Below are positions 45,082-54,309 of a DNA stretch of 64,000 bases, piece by piece. Position numbers and translations under genes: made by a program. Each line of letters starts with the position of its first letter. Within the stretch, counting starts at the first letter, position 1. A model generated the notes under the pieces. The model was not told the DNA's origin. It saw only the letters and a program-made list of their open reading frames with translations, and did no database searches. The stretch is from Streptomyces griseus subsp. griseus (GTDB lineage: Bacteria; Actinomycetota; Actinomycetes; Streptomycetales; Streptomycetaceae), in contig NZ_JOJE01000009.1 in assembly GCF_000720255.1 (NCBI RefSeq), positions 119,841 to 183,840 of the forward strand, written 5' to 3'.

Positions 45082-45161
45082 CGTTCGACTCCCTGGGTGC
45101 GTACGGCTCCCGGGTGCTGCGCTCCGGCGGCTGCGGTGGCGCCGGGTCGGGAGGTGGTCAT
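45078..45161 (-). CDS. 27-codon small ORF coupled to the epimerase
   Basis: ATG (45159-45161) with a strong AAGGAG site 9 bases upstream, ending at TGA that overlaps the ATG of the epimerase. The product is MTTSRPGATAAAGAQHPGAV followed by RTQGVER, with no recognised domain. Its likely role is translational coupling, though a short functional peptide is possible. Confidence 0.5.
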   Translation of the reverse strand: MTTSRPGATAAAGAQHPGAVRTQGVER

Positions 45162-45217
45162 CTGGTGGTCTCCTTATGGGTGTTACGGGTTGTGCGGTGT
45201 CATGGGTGGTGCGGGTG

Positions 45218-46630
45218 TCACGGCCGGTTCGCTCGGGCGTGGGCCGAGGCCCGGGTCAGGGTGCGGGCCGCGTGGATCAGGAGGGTGAGGGAGGCCGCTC
45301 CGCAGGAGAGGGCCGGGACTCCCGCGGGGCCCCAGGCCTCCGCGAGGGTCTCGACGGGGACGGCGAGGGCGGCGCAGCCGGGCAGGCGGCCCGCGAAGAC
45401 CGTGGCGAGGGCGACCGCCTCGGCGGCGGTCGTGGCGGCGAGGACGACCGCCGGGGCGTGGGTGAAGCCGTGGACGGTGAGGAGACGGGCGAGCAGGAGG
45501 AGCGCGCCCAGGGTGAGGGTGGCCGCGTAGGAGGCGGGCTCGTCCAGGACCGCCGCGCAGAGGGTGAGCAGGGCCGCCAGCGCGCCGACGTACAGGGTGA
45601 ACGTGCCGAACAGCAGCGGGCGTACGGAGGTGGCGAACTCCTCCAGGCCGCGGCTGGCGGCAAGGGTGCGCCGCGCGCGTGTGGCGAAGAGGTGGGTCGT
45701 CCAGGCCGCGGGCGTGCAGGCGAGGGTGAGGGCCAGCAGGGGGACGGTGGCCAGCGGCCAGGGGCCGTCCGCCGTTCCGGTCGGCAGACCGTCCGGGCCT
45801 CCGGCGAGAGCGGCGCGCAGGAGTCCGTCCCCCAGGGCGGTGTAGGCGAGGAGCCAGCCGGTCCAGACGCTGGAGGCATGACGGCCGGAGGACGCGCCCC
45901 GCCTGAGGCCCAGGGGCCCGTGGCGCAGGACCGCGCCCAGTCCGAGGGCGACGGCGATGACCCCCGCGGCCGCGACGATCAGGCGCGGCTGTCCCTGGGT
46001 GAGGCGTACGCCGGCCACGGTCGCGGTGCACAGCGCGCCGGGGAGGAGGGTGAGCAGGGCCCGGTCGACACGGGGTCGGGCGGGCGCGGGGGCCGTGTGG
46101 GGCGGCGCTTCGCCGTCGCGGGGCACGCGCGCGTACATCTCCTCCGCGAGCGAGAAGACGTCACGGTGGCGGAATCGGGCCGCGGTCCGGTCGGTGACGC
46201 CGTGGGCCTCGAGGCCGGCGGCGATCTCCAGGGGGTCCACGGCCCGTTCGCACAGCTCACGATGGCGGTGCATCAGGGCTTTGACGGGATCGACGGCGCC
46301 TCGGCGGGACGGGCCGACGTCCGGCTTGCGGGCAGCGCTCAGCGCGCGACCGGCCAAAGCCACGCCCTCGCCGTCGCCGTCGATATCTCCGTCGCTGTCG
46401 ATATCTCCGTCGCTGTCGACCGCGCCCTTGACCTCGACCGCGCGCTCGACGGCGTCCTCGACCTCGTTCACACCGGACTCCGTGATGTCCCGCGCCACTC
46501 CCCCGGCCACCCCGAGCTCCGTCACGCCGTTCTCCCCGATCCCTCCGGCTTCCGTAGCCAAAACCCCCCTTTCCCATGCCTTAGTACGGTCCGGGCCCCC
46601 GGCTCGGCTCAGTCGCTCGGCACTGTTCAT
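45218..46630 (-). CDS. Polytopic membrane protein of the polysaccharide locus
   Basis: 470 residues. About 190 N-terminal residues are soluble, including a repeated acidic DSDGDID stretch and a helical section (VDPVKALMHRHRELCERAV), perhaps cytoplasmic. From about 190 to the end there are some nine to ten hydrophobic segments (for example LLTLLPGALCTATVAGV, LIVAAAGVIAVALGLGAVL, GTFTLYVGALAALLTLCAAVL). The fold is not recognised from this reading. Because it overlaps the PelF-like gene by 4 bases, it may be a polymer-export or carrier component, a role PelG fills in Pel systems; direct similarity to PelG was not established. Confidence 0.7.
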   Translation of the reverse strand: MNSAERLSRAGGPDRTKAWERGVLATEAGGIGENGVTELGVAGGVARDITESGVNEVEDAVERAVEVKGAVDSDGDIDSDGDIDGDGEGVALAGRALSAARKPDVGPSRRGAVDPVKALMHRHRELCERAVDPLEIAAGLEAHGVTDRTAARFRHRDVFSLAEEMYARVPRDGEAPPHTAPAPARPRVDRALLTLLPGALCTATVAGVRLTQGQPRLIVAAAGVIAVALGLGAVLRHGPLGLRRGASSGRHASSVWTGWLLAYTALGDGLLRAALAGGPDGLPTGTADGPWPLATVPLLALTLACTPAAWTTHLFATRARRTLAASRGLEEFATSVRPLLFGTFTLYVGALAALLTLCAAVLDEPASYAATLTLGALLLLARLLTVHGFTHAPAVVLAATTAAEAVALATVFAGRLPGCAALAVPVETLAEAWGPAGVPALSCGAASLTLLIHAARTLTRASAHARANRP

Positions 46631-48423
46631 CGGGCTGCCTCCACCGCGGGGTTTCCGGCCGTGGCGGTGACCGGTGGCTGTGCCGTCCCGCCCTGCCCAC
46701 CGCGGGCGGCGACGCGGGCCACCGGGTCGGCCCAGCGGCCGGGAAGGTGGGCCTCGGCGGGGACGGCGAAGGGCTGGGGGTCACCGCTGCCCTCGAGGGC
46801 GGCGCGGGTGACCGGGCATCGGGAGACGATCTCCAGGTAAATGCCGTGGAACGCCGTGATGTTCTGCTCGACGGTGAACAGTTCGAGTGCGCGGGCGCGG
46901 GCGGCGGCACCCAGGCGGGCACGACGCTCGGGGTCGCGCAGCAACGCCACGCACGCCTCGGCGAGCGCCCGCGGATTGCGCGGAGGCACGACCAGCCCGG
47001 TGCCGCCGATGACCTCCACGACCGCGCCGACGTCCGTCGACACCGTCGCCCGGCCGCAGAACATGGCCTCGGCCAGGCCGATGGGGAAGCCCTCGACGAC
47101 GCTGGACAGGACGATCACCGCACCGGACGCGTACGCGTCGGCGGGCGTCGGGGCCTCCGGGCCGCCGATCTCCTCGAAGGACACCGGGTTGTCGCCCACG
47201 GCGTGGGGGCCCTCGGCCTCGTCGGGGAAGAGCTGCGCGGCCAGCGCCTTGCAGTGGCCGAGGTACGCCGCACCCTCGGCTCCGGCCGGGGCGCCGACGA
47301 TCCGCAGCCGCGCCTTCGGCTCCCCCTCGCGGACCTTGGCGAAGGCGTGCAGCAGCGACACCAGGTCCTTGGCGGGCTCCACCCGGCCCATCCAGACCAG
47401 CGTGTTCGGCTCGGCGGCGTCCGGGGACTCCCCGACGTCCGCGAAGCGGGACGCGTCCATGCCCGGGTGGACGGTACGGAGCTTGGCGCGGTCGGCGCCG
47501 CAGCGTTCCTGCCAGCGCCGTGCGTGCGCGTTGCCGGAGGTGACGAAGGCGGCCTGCCGGTACACCTCGGCGGCCAGCCCGCCGTGAAAGACGGCGAGCA
47601 GGGCGCGTACGGCGGGAGCGGCCCCCGTGGCTTCACCGGGTGCCCCGGGTGCCCCGGGTGCACCGGATCCACCAGGCCCAGCGGACTCACCCGACGTCCC
47701 CGCACCCGACGCCCCCGCACCCGAAGCCAGATAGTGCGACCGCAGCCGCACCCCGTACTCGGTCACCAGCAGCGGTACGCCCGAGAAGTGCCGCGCGAGC
47801 AGGCCGGGCAGGGCGGCCGCGCCGCCGGACGTGGCGTGGCACAGGTCGACCGCGCCGAGGCCGTCCTCCTCGTACCAGTCGAGCGAGAGGGGGCGCAGGG
47901 CGCGTTCGATGTGATCCGCGACGGCGAGCAGTTCGGGCACGCGGGCTTCGCGCGCCGTGCGCAGTGCGCCGGGCGCACGGCAGGCGCGCTCCAGGGTGCG
48001 CACAGCGTGTTCGGACCGGAGCGCGCCCATCAGCCCGCCCTCATCACGGGCGAGTTCCGCCAGGCCGTACAGCGCGTAGCCGAAACGGTCCGCCTCGGCG
48101 CCCGACGAGCCGGCGAGGGGGTCCGAGGCATCCCCCTGGCACAGCGCGGCCACCAACTCGCCGTAGGCCTCCGCGAACCGGCGGCGCGCGCGGCGCCCGT
48201 ACACCACCCCGTCGCACTCGGCGGACCAGAGGGGCGCGGTGCGGACCCGGTCGACGTGCGGCGGCAGCGCGACCCAGCCCTCGTCCTCCTGGCGTTCGCT
48301 GCGGCTGAGCGCGTAGATGTCGAACTCGTGCTGCCCGAGCCCGCGCACGAGCCGGTCGCACCAGAGCACGGCGTCACCGCTCACATACGGATAGCCACCC
48401 TCCGTAAGCAGTCCGATGCGCAC
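46627..48423 (-). CDS. PelF-like glycosyltransferase (DUF3492 + GT4)
   Basis: 598 residues from the GTG at 48421-48423 (GGGGGT upstream). The start RIGLLTEGGYPYVSGDAVLW matches the N-terminal DUF3492 motif of PelF-type enzymes (LLxEGTYPYVxGG), including the conserved GYPYV. A Gly/Ala/Ser linker near 235-270 (SGAGASGAGTSGES) is followed by a GT4 C-terminal half with VWMGRVEPAKDL, SSVVEGFPIGLAEAM and TDVGAVVEVIGG (nucleotide-sugar binding). In Pseudomonas PelF makes the Pel polymer from UDP-GalNAc/GlcNAc. No signal peptide, so it is cytoplasmic. It is the first gene of a four-gene run with a membrane protein, epimerase and glycosidase. Confidence 0.85.
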   Translation of the reverse strand: MRIGLLTEGGYPYVSGDAVLWCDRLVRGLGQHEFDIYALSRSERQEDEGWVALPPHVDRVRTAPLWSAECDGVVYGRRARRRFAEAYGELVAALCQGDASDPLAGSSGAEADRFGYALYGLAELARDEGGLMGALRSEHAVRTLERACRAPGALRTAREARVPELLAVADHIERALRPLSLDWYEEDGLGAVDLCHATSGGAAALPGLLARHFSGVPLLVTEYGVRLRSHYLASGAGASGAGTSGESAGPGGSGAPGAPGAPGEATGAAPAVRALLAVFHGGLAAEVYRQAAFVTSGNAHARRWQERCGADRAKLRTVHPGMDASRFADVGESPDAAEPNTLVWMGRVEPAKDLVSLLHAFAKVREGEPKARLRIVGAPAGAEGAAYLGHCKALAAQLFPDEAEGPHAVGDNPVSFEEIGGPEAPTPADAYASGAVIVLSSVVEGFPIGLAEAMFCGRATVSTDVGAVVEVIGGTGLVVPPRNPRALAEACVALLRDPERRARLGAAARARALELFTVEQNITAFHGIYLEIVSRCPVTRAALEGSGDPQPFAVPAEAHLPGRWADPVARVAARGGQGGTAQPPVTATAGNPAVEAAR

Positions 48424-48636
48424 GAGTGCACCCCCGATCTCCCGTTTGGGGAGCCGCCGTTGACCCGACGGCTCGCAGCGGGAAGAACGTATGCGGACAA
48501 GGCGGTGGCGCGACGGACGGTTGTCCATCGCGCCACCAAAAGGGGTGAAGGGGCGTAACTTTCCCGTGCAGGTAGCGTTCCGTCGCGCTAGGAGATCAAC
48601 CGCACACGAAACGTCACTTGCGAACTGGGCGGAGAC

Positions 48637-50253
48637 TCAGACGACCACCGCCAACTCCCGGCGCGCGGCCCGGCGACGGGCCGCTTCCGCCGGGTCGAGC
48701 GCCGGCACTGCGGCCAGGAGCTGCTTGGTGTACAGGTCCCGGGGCGACTCGTACACCGCGTCGGCGGGGCCCTCCTCGACGATCCGGCCGCGCCGCATCA
48801 CCACGACCCGGTCGCTGACCTGGCGCACCACGGCGAGGTCGTGCGCGACGAAGACGAGCGCAAGCCCGAGTTCGCGCTGCAGTTCACCGAGCAGGGCGAC
48901 CACCTGCGCCTGGGTGGTGACGTCGAGCGCGGAGACCGGCTCGTCGCAGACGATGACGCGTGGGTCGGCCGCGAGCGCCCGCGCGATGCCGACGCGCTGG
49001 CGCTGTCCGCCGCTGAACTCGTGCGGGTAGCGGTCGTAGTGCGCCCCTTCGAGGCCGACGCGCTCCAGCAGTTCGCGTACACGCCCGCGTACCCGCCCCT
49101 CGTCCTTCTCCCCGCGCGCCCGCAGCGGATCGGCGATCGACTCGCCCACGCTGCGGCGGGGGTTGAGTGAGGAGACGGGGTCCTGGAAGACCATCTGCAC
49201 GGCCGGGTCCACCCCGGACCGCACTCGGCCGTCGAAGCGGACCTCTCCGGCCGTGGGCTCCAGCAGCCCGACCAGCATCCGGCCCAGCGTCGTCTTGCCG
49301 CTGCCGCTCTCGCCCACGATGCCGAGGGTCTCGCCCCGGTGGATCGTCAGCGAGACGTCGTCCACGGCGTTGAACGCCCGCTTTCCACGCCCGAACACCC
49401 GCCCGAGCCCGGTCGCCTCGAGGACGGGCTCCCCGGAACCTCCCTCTGACACCGGGACCTCCTGGGGAGCGACCCGAGCCGCGTCGACTCGCGGTACCGC
49501 CCCCAACAGCTCCCGCGTGTACGCCTCCGACGGCGCTCCGAGCACCTCCTGCACCGCTCCGTGCTCGACCGCCCGTCCGTGCCTCATGACCAGCACCTCG
49601 TCGACGCTCTCGGCGGCGACGCCCACGTCGTGGGTGACGAGCAGCAGCCCCATGCCGGTTTCCTCGCGCAGCGTGTGCAGCAGGTCGAGGATCTGCGCCT
49701 GGACGGTCACGTCGAGCGCGGTCGTCGGCTCGTCGGCGATGAGCAGGCCGGGCTCGCAGGCCAGCGCCATGGCGATCAGCGCTCGTTGCCGCATGCCGCC
49801 GCTGAACTCGTGCGGGCGGGACCGGGACCGCCGTACCGCGTCCGGGATTCCCACCCGGTCGAGCACCTCGACCGCACGCGCGCGTGCCGCTCGCCGCGAC
49901 GCGCGCGTGTGCACGCGGTACACCTCGGCGATCTGATCGCCGATGGCGTAGTACGGGTCGAGGGACGACAGCGGGTCCTGGAAGACCATGGCGGCCTTCC
50001 CGCCGCGCAGCCGCCGCAACTCCTCGTCGGAGGCGGCCCGTACGTCGGTCCCGGCCACGTGGACCGAGCCGCCGACCCGCGCGCCCGTGCCGCGGTGCAG
50101 CCCCAGCAGGGCCGAGGCGACCGTGGACTTGCCGGAGCCGGACTCGCCGACCAGGGCGAGGGCGGCACCCTGCTCCAGCGCGAAGGACAGTCCGTCGACG
50201 GCCCGCAGCTCGCCGAACTCGACCGTGAGATCGGTGACTTCCACGAGACTCAT
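48637..50253 (-). CDS. Fused dipeptide/oligopeptide ABC transporter ATP-binding protein
   Basis: 538 residues: two complete ABC nucleotide-binding domains in one chain. First domain: Walker A GESGSGKS (36-43), LSGG-type FSGGMRQRA, Walker [10 protein letters not shown]. Second domain from about 290: [33 protein letters not shown]. It corresponds to DppD and DppF joined. The protein powers uptake of peptides or similar small solutes. Its ATG overlaps the permease stop (ATGA) and the C-terminus ends [14 protein letters not shown]. Confidence 0.93.
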   Translation of the reverse strand: MSLVEVTDLTVEFGELRAVDGLSFALEQGAALALVGESGSGKSTVASALLGLHRGTGARVGGSVHVAGTDVRAASDEELRRLRGGKAAMVFQDPLSSLDPYYAIGDQIAEVYRVHTRASRRAARARAVEVLDRVGIPDAVRRSRSRPHEFSGGMRQRALIAMALACEPGLLIADEPTTALDVTVQAQILDLLHTLREETGMGLLLVTHDVGVAAESVDEVLVMRHGRAVEHGAVQEVLGAPSEAYTRELLGAVPRVDAARVAPQEVPVSEGGSGEPVLEATGLGRVFGRGKRAFNAVDDVSLTIHRGETLGIVGESGSGKTTLGRMLVGLLEPTAGEVRFDGRVRSGVDPAVQMVFQDPVSSLNPRRSVGESIADPLRARGEKDEGRVRGRVRELLERVGLEGAHYDRYPHEFSGGQRQRVGIARALAADPRVIVCDEPVSALDVTTQAQVVALLGELQRELGLALVFVAHDLAVVRQVSDRVVVMRRGRIVEEGPADAVYESPRDLYTKQLLAAVPALDPAEAARRRAARRELAVVV

Positions 50254-51248
50254 GTCAGCACCACCCGTCGGTCGGCCACCGCGTACAGCACGTCCGCGAC
50301 GGCGTTGGCGACGACCACGAAGAACCCGATGACCAGGACCATGCCGACGACCACGGGAAGGTCGACGACGTTGACGGCATGGACCAGTTCCTGTCCGATG
50401 CCGGGCAGGCCGAAGAGCGTCTCGGTGAGGACCGCGCCGCCGACCGCGCCCCCGAAGTTGTTGGCGTTGAGCGCGATGACCGGCGCGAACGCCCCGCGCA
50501 GCGCGTGCCGTCCGATGATCGACCGTTCGCCGACGCCGTACGCGCGGAAGGTGCGGATGTGGTCCTCGGCGAGAGTCTCCAGCATCGACGCCCGGGTCAG
50601 CCGGGCGAACGCGGCGGCCTCGATGAGGGCGAGCGAGAGCCACGGCAGCAGCAGGTTCCACGCCCACTGCTCGGGGTCGTCGGTCAGGGCGACGTACTGC
50701 GGGAACGGCAGGAGCTCCAGTTCGCCGCAGACCACGATCAGCAGGACCAGGCCGATGACGAAGACAGGGGTGGCCACGCCGGCGAGCGTGATGCCGGTCA
50801 GCAGCCGCTCGGAGAGCCGGCCGCGCCGCCACGCCGAGAGCACACCGGTGCCGACGCCGAGAACCAGCCAGACGACCATGGCGCCGAACACGAGCGACAG
50901 GCTGACCGGCAGCTTCGCCAGGATCAGCTGGGTCACCTGCTGGTCGCTCTGGTACGACAGGCCGAGGCAGGGCGCCGAGCAGTGCTGGACCGCGGTGCCC
51001 GTCGAGTAGTCCTGGCCGGCGAAGAGGCCCTGGAGGAAGTGCCAGTAGCGCACGTACAGCGGGTCGTCGAGGTGCAGTTGCTCGGCGACCTGGTGCACCT
51101 GGGCGGGCGAGCAGCGCGGGCCGCAGGTGATCTGGGCGACGTTGCCGGGGGTGACGTAGAAGACGACGTAGACGATCACCGAGATGGCGAAGAGGGTGAT
51201 CACCATGCCGAGGGCGCGGCGGAGGGCGAAGCCCACGAAGCCGGTCAT
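50250..51248 (-). CDS. Peptide-type ABC transporter permease (DppB-like)
   Basis: 332 residues, six predicted membrane segments. N-terminal DppB-type segment GFALRRALGMVITLFAISVI, a long periplasm-side loop with CGPRC and CSAPC pairs, and the EAA loop ENHIRT-type region (TLAEDHIRTFRAYGVGERSI). It overlaps the DppC-like gene by 4 bases. Confidence 0.9.
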   Translation of the reverse strand: MTGFVGFALRRALGMVITLFAISVIVYVVFYVTPGNVAQITCGPRCSPAQVHQVAEQLHLDDPLYVRYWHFLQGLFAGQDYSTGTAVQHCSAPCLGLSYQSDQQVTQLILAKLPVSLSLVFGAMVVWLVLGVGTGVLSAWRRGRLSERLLTGITLAGVATPVFVIGLVLLIVVCGELELLPFPQYVALTDDPEQWAWNLLLPWLSLALIEAAAFARLTRASMLETLAEDHIRTFRAYGVGERSIIGRHALRGAFAPVIALNANNFGGAVGGAVLTETLFGLPGIGQELVHAVNVVDLPVVVGMVLVIGFFVVVANAVADVLYAVADRRVVLT

Positions 51249-52267
51249 GAGGTTCCCCCCTTGGGTTCGGCCGCGTCGGCCCTGGCCTCCCGCTTGCGGC
51301 CCGTTCCGACGCGCAGCCGGGAGGCCGCGCGCGGGTCGAGGGCCGTGCGGACGCCGTCGCCGAGGACGGTGAGCGCGAGGACGGTCACGAACAGCGCGCC
51401 GGCCGGGAGCAGCAGGTACTGCGGCGCGGCCTGGTACCAGACGTCGGCGGCGGTGAGCATCTGTCCCCAGGACGGGGTCGGCGGCTTCACGCCGACGCCG
51501 AGGAAGGACAGCGCGGCCTCGACGGTGATGTTCTGCGGGACGAGGAGCGCGGAGTAGGTGATGACGGGCGCGGCGAGTCCGGGCAGCAGTTCACGGCGGG
51601 CTACCTGCCAGGTGCCCCAGCCGCTGAGCCGGGAGGCGGAGACGTAGTCGAGACCCTTGAGGGTGAGCGTCTGCGCGCGCACGATCTTGGCGATGTTGCC
51701 CCAGGCGATCAGGCCGATGACCAGGGCGACCAGGACGGGGCGCGGGAAGGTCGAGGGCACGATGGCGAGCAGCGCCAAGGCCATGATCATCAGCGGCAGT
51801 GCCACGATGATGTCGGTGATGCGGCTCAACAGTTGATCAACCCACCGGCTGCCGAGCGCGGCGGCCACCCCGACCACGACACCGATGGTGACCTGGACGA
51901 CGGTCGCCGCCAGTGCGACACCCAGCGAGACCCGTGCACCGTAGACCAGACGTGCGAACAGGTCGCGGCCGGTCTGCGGTTCCACGCCGAGCCAGTGCTC
52001 GCCGCTGATGCCGCCGAGCGAACCGACGGGCACACCGCCGCGCGCGGAGTCGATCAGGGAGGGGTGGTATGCGGTCGGGTCCTGGCCCTCGATCGCCGTG
52101 AGCAGCGGCGCGGCGAGCGCGAGCAGGACGAGCAGCGCGACGACGGCCGCCGCGACGAGGGCGGCGCGCTGCGCCCGCAGCCGCCGCCAGAACTGACGGG
52201 CACCCGAGGCCCCCGGGACGACGGTGTCCGTCCCGGAGGTCTGGGCGGTGAGAAGTGCCTCGCTCAC
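51245..52267 (-). CDS. Peptide-type ABC transporter permease (DppC-like)
   Basis: 340 residues. Short cytoplasmic N-terminus, then AALVAAAVVALLVLLALAAPL as first membrane segment, the conserved HWLGVEPQTGRDLFARLVYGA signature of DppC, a domain with VQVTIGVVVGVAAALG, and the EAA loop KGLDYVSASRLSGWG. Sits 4 bases after the substrate-binding protein gene and overlaps the DppB-like gene. Confidence 0.92.
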   Translation of the reverse strand: MSEALLTAQTSGTDTVVPGASGARQFWRRLRAQRAALVAAAVVALLVLLALAAPLLTAIEGQDPTAYHPSLIDSARGGVPVGSLGGISGEHWLGVEPQTGRDLFARLVYGARVSLGVALAATVVQVTIGVVVGVAAALGSRWVDQLLSRITDIIVALPLMIMALALLAIVPSTFPRPVLVALVIGLIAWGNIAKIVRAQTLTLKGLDYVSASRLSGWGTWQVARRELLPGLAAPVITYSALLVPQNITVEAALSFLGVGVKPPTPSWGQMLTAADVWYQAAPQYLLLPAGALFVTVLALTVLGDGVRTALDPRAASRLRVGTGRKREARADAAEPKGGTS

Positions 52268-52271
52268 GGTG

Positions 52272-53993
52272 TCACTTCACCGCGACCTGCGAGGGGTCCA
52301 GGACGCCGTCCCAGTCGCTGATGACGATGTTGCGGACGTCCTTGCCGTACAGCCGCTTGTAGACCGGGTGGAACAGCGGGACGGTCAGCGCCTGCTCACC
52401 GATCTTCTTGTCCAGCGCGCCCCACCTCTTGGCGGCCTGGTCAAGATCCGTCAACTTGTTGATCGCGTCAATCTCGTCATTGACCGACTTGTCATTGAGG
52501 AAGCCCGTGTTGAAGTTCGCGCCGTCCTTGACGATCTGCCGGCCGTCGAAGATCGGTGCCAGGAACGGACCGCCGGAGGGCCAGTCGGCACCCCAGTGCG
52601 CGAGGAAGAAGCCGGGTTCGGTCTTGGCGTTGTGGATCTTGTCGGAGTAGTCGTTCTCCTCCAGGCCCTGCAGCTTGACGGTGATGCCGGCCTTCTTGAG
52701 CGCGTCCTGGATCGCGGTCGCGATCTCGGGGCTGGTCTCGAAGTCCTTGCTGTTGGAATGGGTGAGGGTGACGGTGAGCCCGTTCTTGAAGCCCGCCTGC
52801 GCCAGCAGCTCCTTGGCCTTGGCCGGGTCGCCGGTCTTGCCGGCCGGGAACAGGTCGTACGGCGTGTAGCCGAAGGACTTCTGGTTCGGCAGGAACGTGG
52901 TCGCGGCCTCGGCCAGCGACGAGCCGCCGGCCGCGTTGACCACGGACGACCGGTCGATGGCGTAGGAGATCGCCTGGCGCACCCTGATGTCGTCGAACGG
53001 CTTCACGTTCGGGTTGAACGCGATGTAGTTGGTGTAGCCGAAGTGGCCGGTGCCCACGCGCGCGGCGAGGTTCTTGTCGCCGGTGACCTTGGCGAGTTCG
53101 GCCGGGCCGAGGTTGGTGTCGGTGGTGACGGCGGCGGCGTCGGCGCCCTGGGACGCGGAGAGCCGCTGGTTGATGACGGACGAGTCGAGCCCGGACCGTA
53201 CGTCGATCTTGTCCGGGTACGCCTTGCGCTCGGCGTCCGTGGAGGCGGACCAGTACGTGTTGCGCTCCAGGGTCAGCCGCTCACCGTCGTTCTCGTTCTT
53301 GACGACCTTGTACGGCCCCGACGAGATCGGGTGCTGCTCGTACTTGGTGCCGGTGTCCTTGGCCTTGGGTACCGGCGCGAACTGCGTCTGCGTGGCGAGG
53401 AACGGGAACTCGCCCTCGGGCTTGTTCAGGTGGAAGACGATGGTCCGCGCGTCCGGCGTCTCGATGGAGTCGAGCCCGCCCTTGTCCTTGTAGGGGCCCT
53501 GGTAGTCGGCGCCGCCGACCAGCCAGTCCCGCAGGTAGGGCGCACCGCCCGAGAGCTCGGGGGCGAAGGAGCGCTCGATGCCGTACTTGATGTCGGCCGA
53601 GGTGATCGGCGAGCCGTCCTCGTACTTCAGGCCCTCCTTCAGCGTGTACGTCCACACCGTCGCGTCCTTGTCGGGGCGACCGGTGTCGGTGGCGAGGTCC
53701 GGGACGACCTTGGCACCGGCGGCGCCGTTCTCGCGGTTGCGCGTGGTGAGCGTGCGGAAGACGAGGGAGGGCACCTTGCCGCCGCCCGAGGTGTACAGGC
53801 GGGCGGGGTCGAAGTCCTGCTGCGGGTTGGAGTTCAGGATCGTGAGGGTGCCGCCCTTGTGGGGCGTGGCGTCGCCACCGCTGCTGCCCTTGGCATCGTT
53901 GTCCTTCGGCCCGCAGGCGGCGGCGCCCGCTGCCACGACCAGGCTGACGGATGCCGCGGCCACGCGGCGCGCTATGAGGGACGGTTGACGCAT
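52272..53993 (-). CDS. Peptide-type ABC transporter substrate-binding lipoprotein
   Basis: 573 residues. Lipoprotein signal sequence with lipobox AAAC and C27, followed by a Gly/Ser spacer. The SBP_bac_5 domain follows: GGTLTILNSNPQQDFDPARL, the ITSADIKYGIERSF motif typical of oligopeptide binders, and DDIRVRQAISYAIDR. It binds peptides or a comparable solute on the outer face and hands it to the permeases. First structural gene of the operon; a leader peptide gene and a promoter precede it (54160-54288). Confidence 0.93.
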   Translation of the reverse strand: MRQPSLIARRVAAASVSLVVAAGAAACGPKDNDAKGSSGGDATPHKGGTLTILNSNPQQDFDPARLYTSGGGKVPSLVFRTLTTRNRENGAAGAKVVPDLATDTGRPDKDATVWTYTLKEGLKYEDGSPITSADIKYGIERSFAPELSGGAPYLRDWLVGGADYQGPYKDKGGLDSIETPDARTIVFHLNKPEGEFPFLATQTQFAPVPKAKDTGTKYEQHPISSGPYKVVKNENDGERLTLERNTYWSASTDAERKAYPDKIDVRSGLDSSVINQRLSASQGADAAAVTTDTNLGPAELAKVTGDKNLAARVGTGHFGYTNYIAFNPNVKPFDDIRVRQAISYAIDRSSVVNAAGGSSLAEAATTFLPNQKSFGYTPYDLFPAGKTGDPAKAKELLAQAGFKNGLTVTLTHSNSKDFETSPEIATAIQDALKKAGITVKLQGLEENDYSDKIHNAKTEPGFFLAHWGADWPSGGPFLAPIFDGRQIVKDGANFNTGFLNDKSVNDEIDAINKLTDLDQAAKRWGALDKKIGEQALTVPLFHPVYKRLYGKDVRNIVISDWDGVLDPSQVAVK

Positions 53994-54159
53994 CGGAGAC
54001 GACCTCTCAAATGGTGAGACGAAATGACGAGGAGTGAGACGAAAATGAACAGACGTCTGCCCGGCGTCGAAGTCGTCGGAAAACCATGACCTCGGTCGGC
54101 GAAAAGACCCGGGTCACGGAGGAAGAGAGAGATCGCGACGCGAACGCCAGGGGCGGGCG

Positions 54160-54252
54160 TCAGCTACAGAGGATGTCGGCCACGCAGAGCGGGGTCACAC
54201 CGATGAGCGCCAGCTCGATGGCGGCGCGGGTGGAGGCGTGACGGGGCGACAT
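54160..54252 (-). CDS. Leaderless 30-residue leader peptide ahead of the ABC operon
   Basis: ATG at 54250-54252, stop TGA at 54160-54162. The peptide is MSPRHASTRAAIELALIGVT followed by PLCVADILCS, with two Cys among the last eight residues. There is no ribosome binding site; the -10 box ends 8 bases upstream, so the ATG should be at or very near the transcript 5' end. It resembles the short leader peptides annotated before several Streptomyces transport genes. 165 bases separate its stop from the binding-protein start, room for an attenuator, though I could not identify a definite terminator there. Confidence 0.55.
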   Translation of the reverse strand: MSPRHASTRAAIELALIGVTPLCVADILCS

Positions 54253-54259
54253 GCGCAAA

Positions 54260-54288
54260 AATATGGTCGAACTTTCTGCGCATGTCAA
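54260..54288 (-). promoter_or_regulatory. Promoter of the peptide ABC transporter operon
   Basis: On the reverse strand TTGACA (54288-54283), a 17-base spacer, and CATATT (54265-54260). This is one of the best matches in the window to the housekeeping promoter consensus. The predicted transcript start falls at about 54252-54254, directly at the ATG of the leader peptide. Confidence 0.75.
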
Positions 54289-54309
54289 TGTGACGTCGGC
54301 GTCCCCCCG

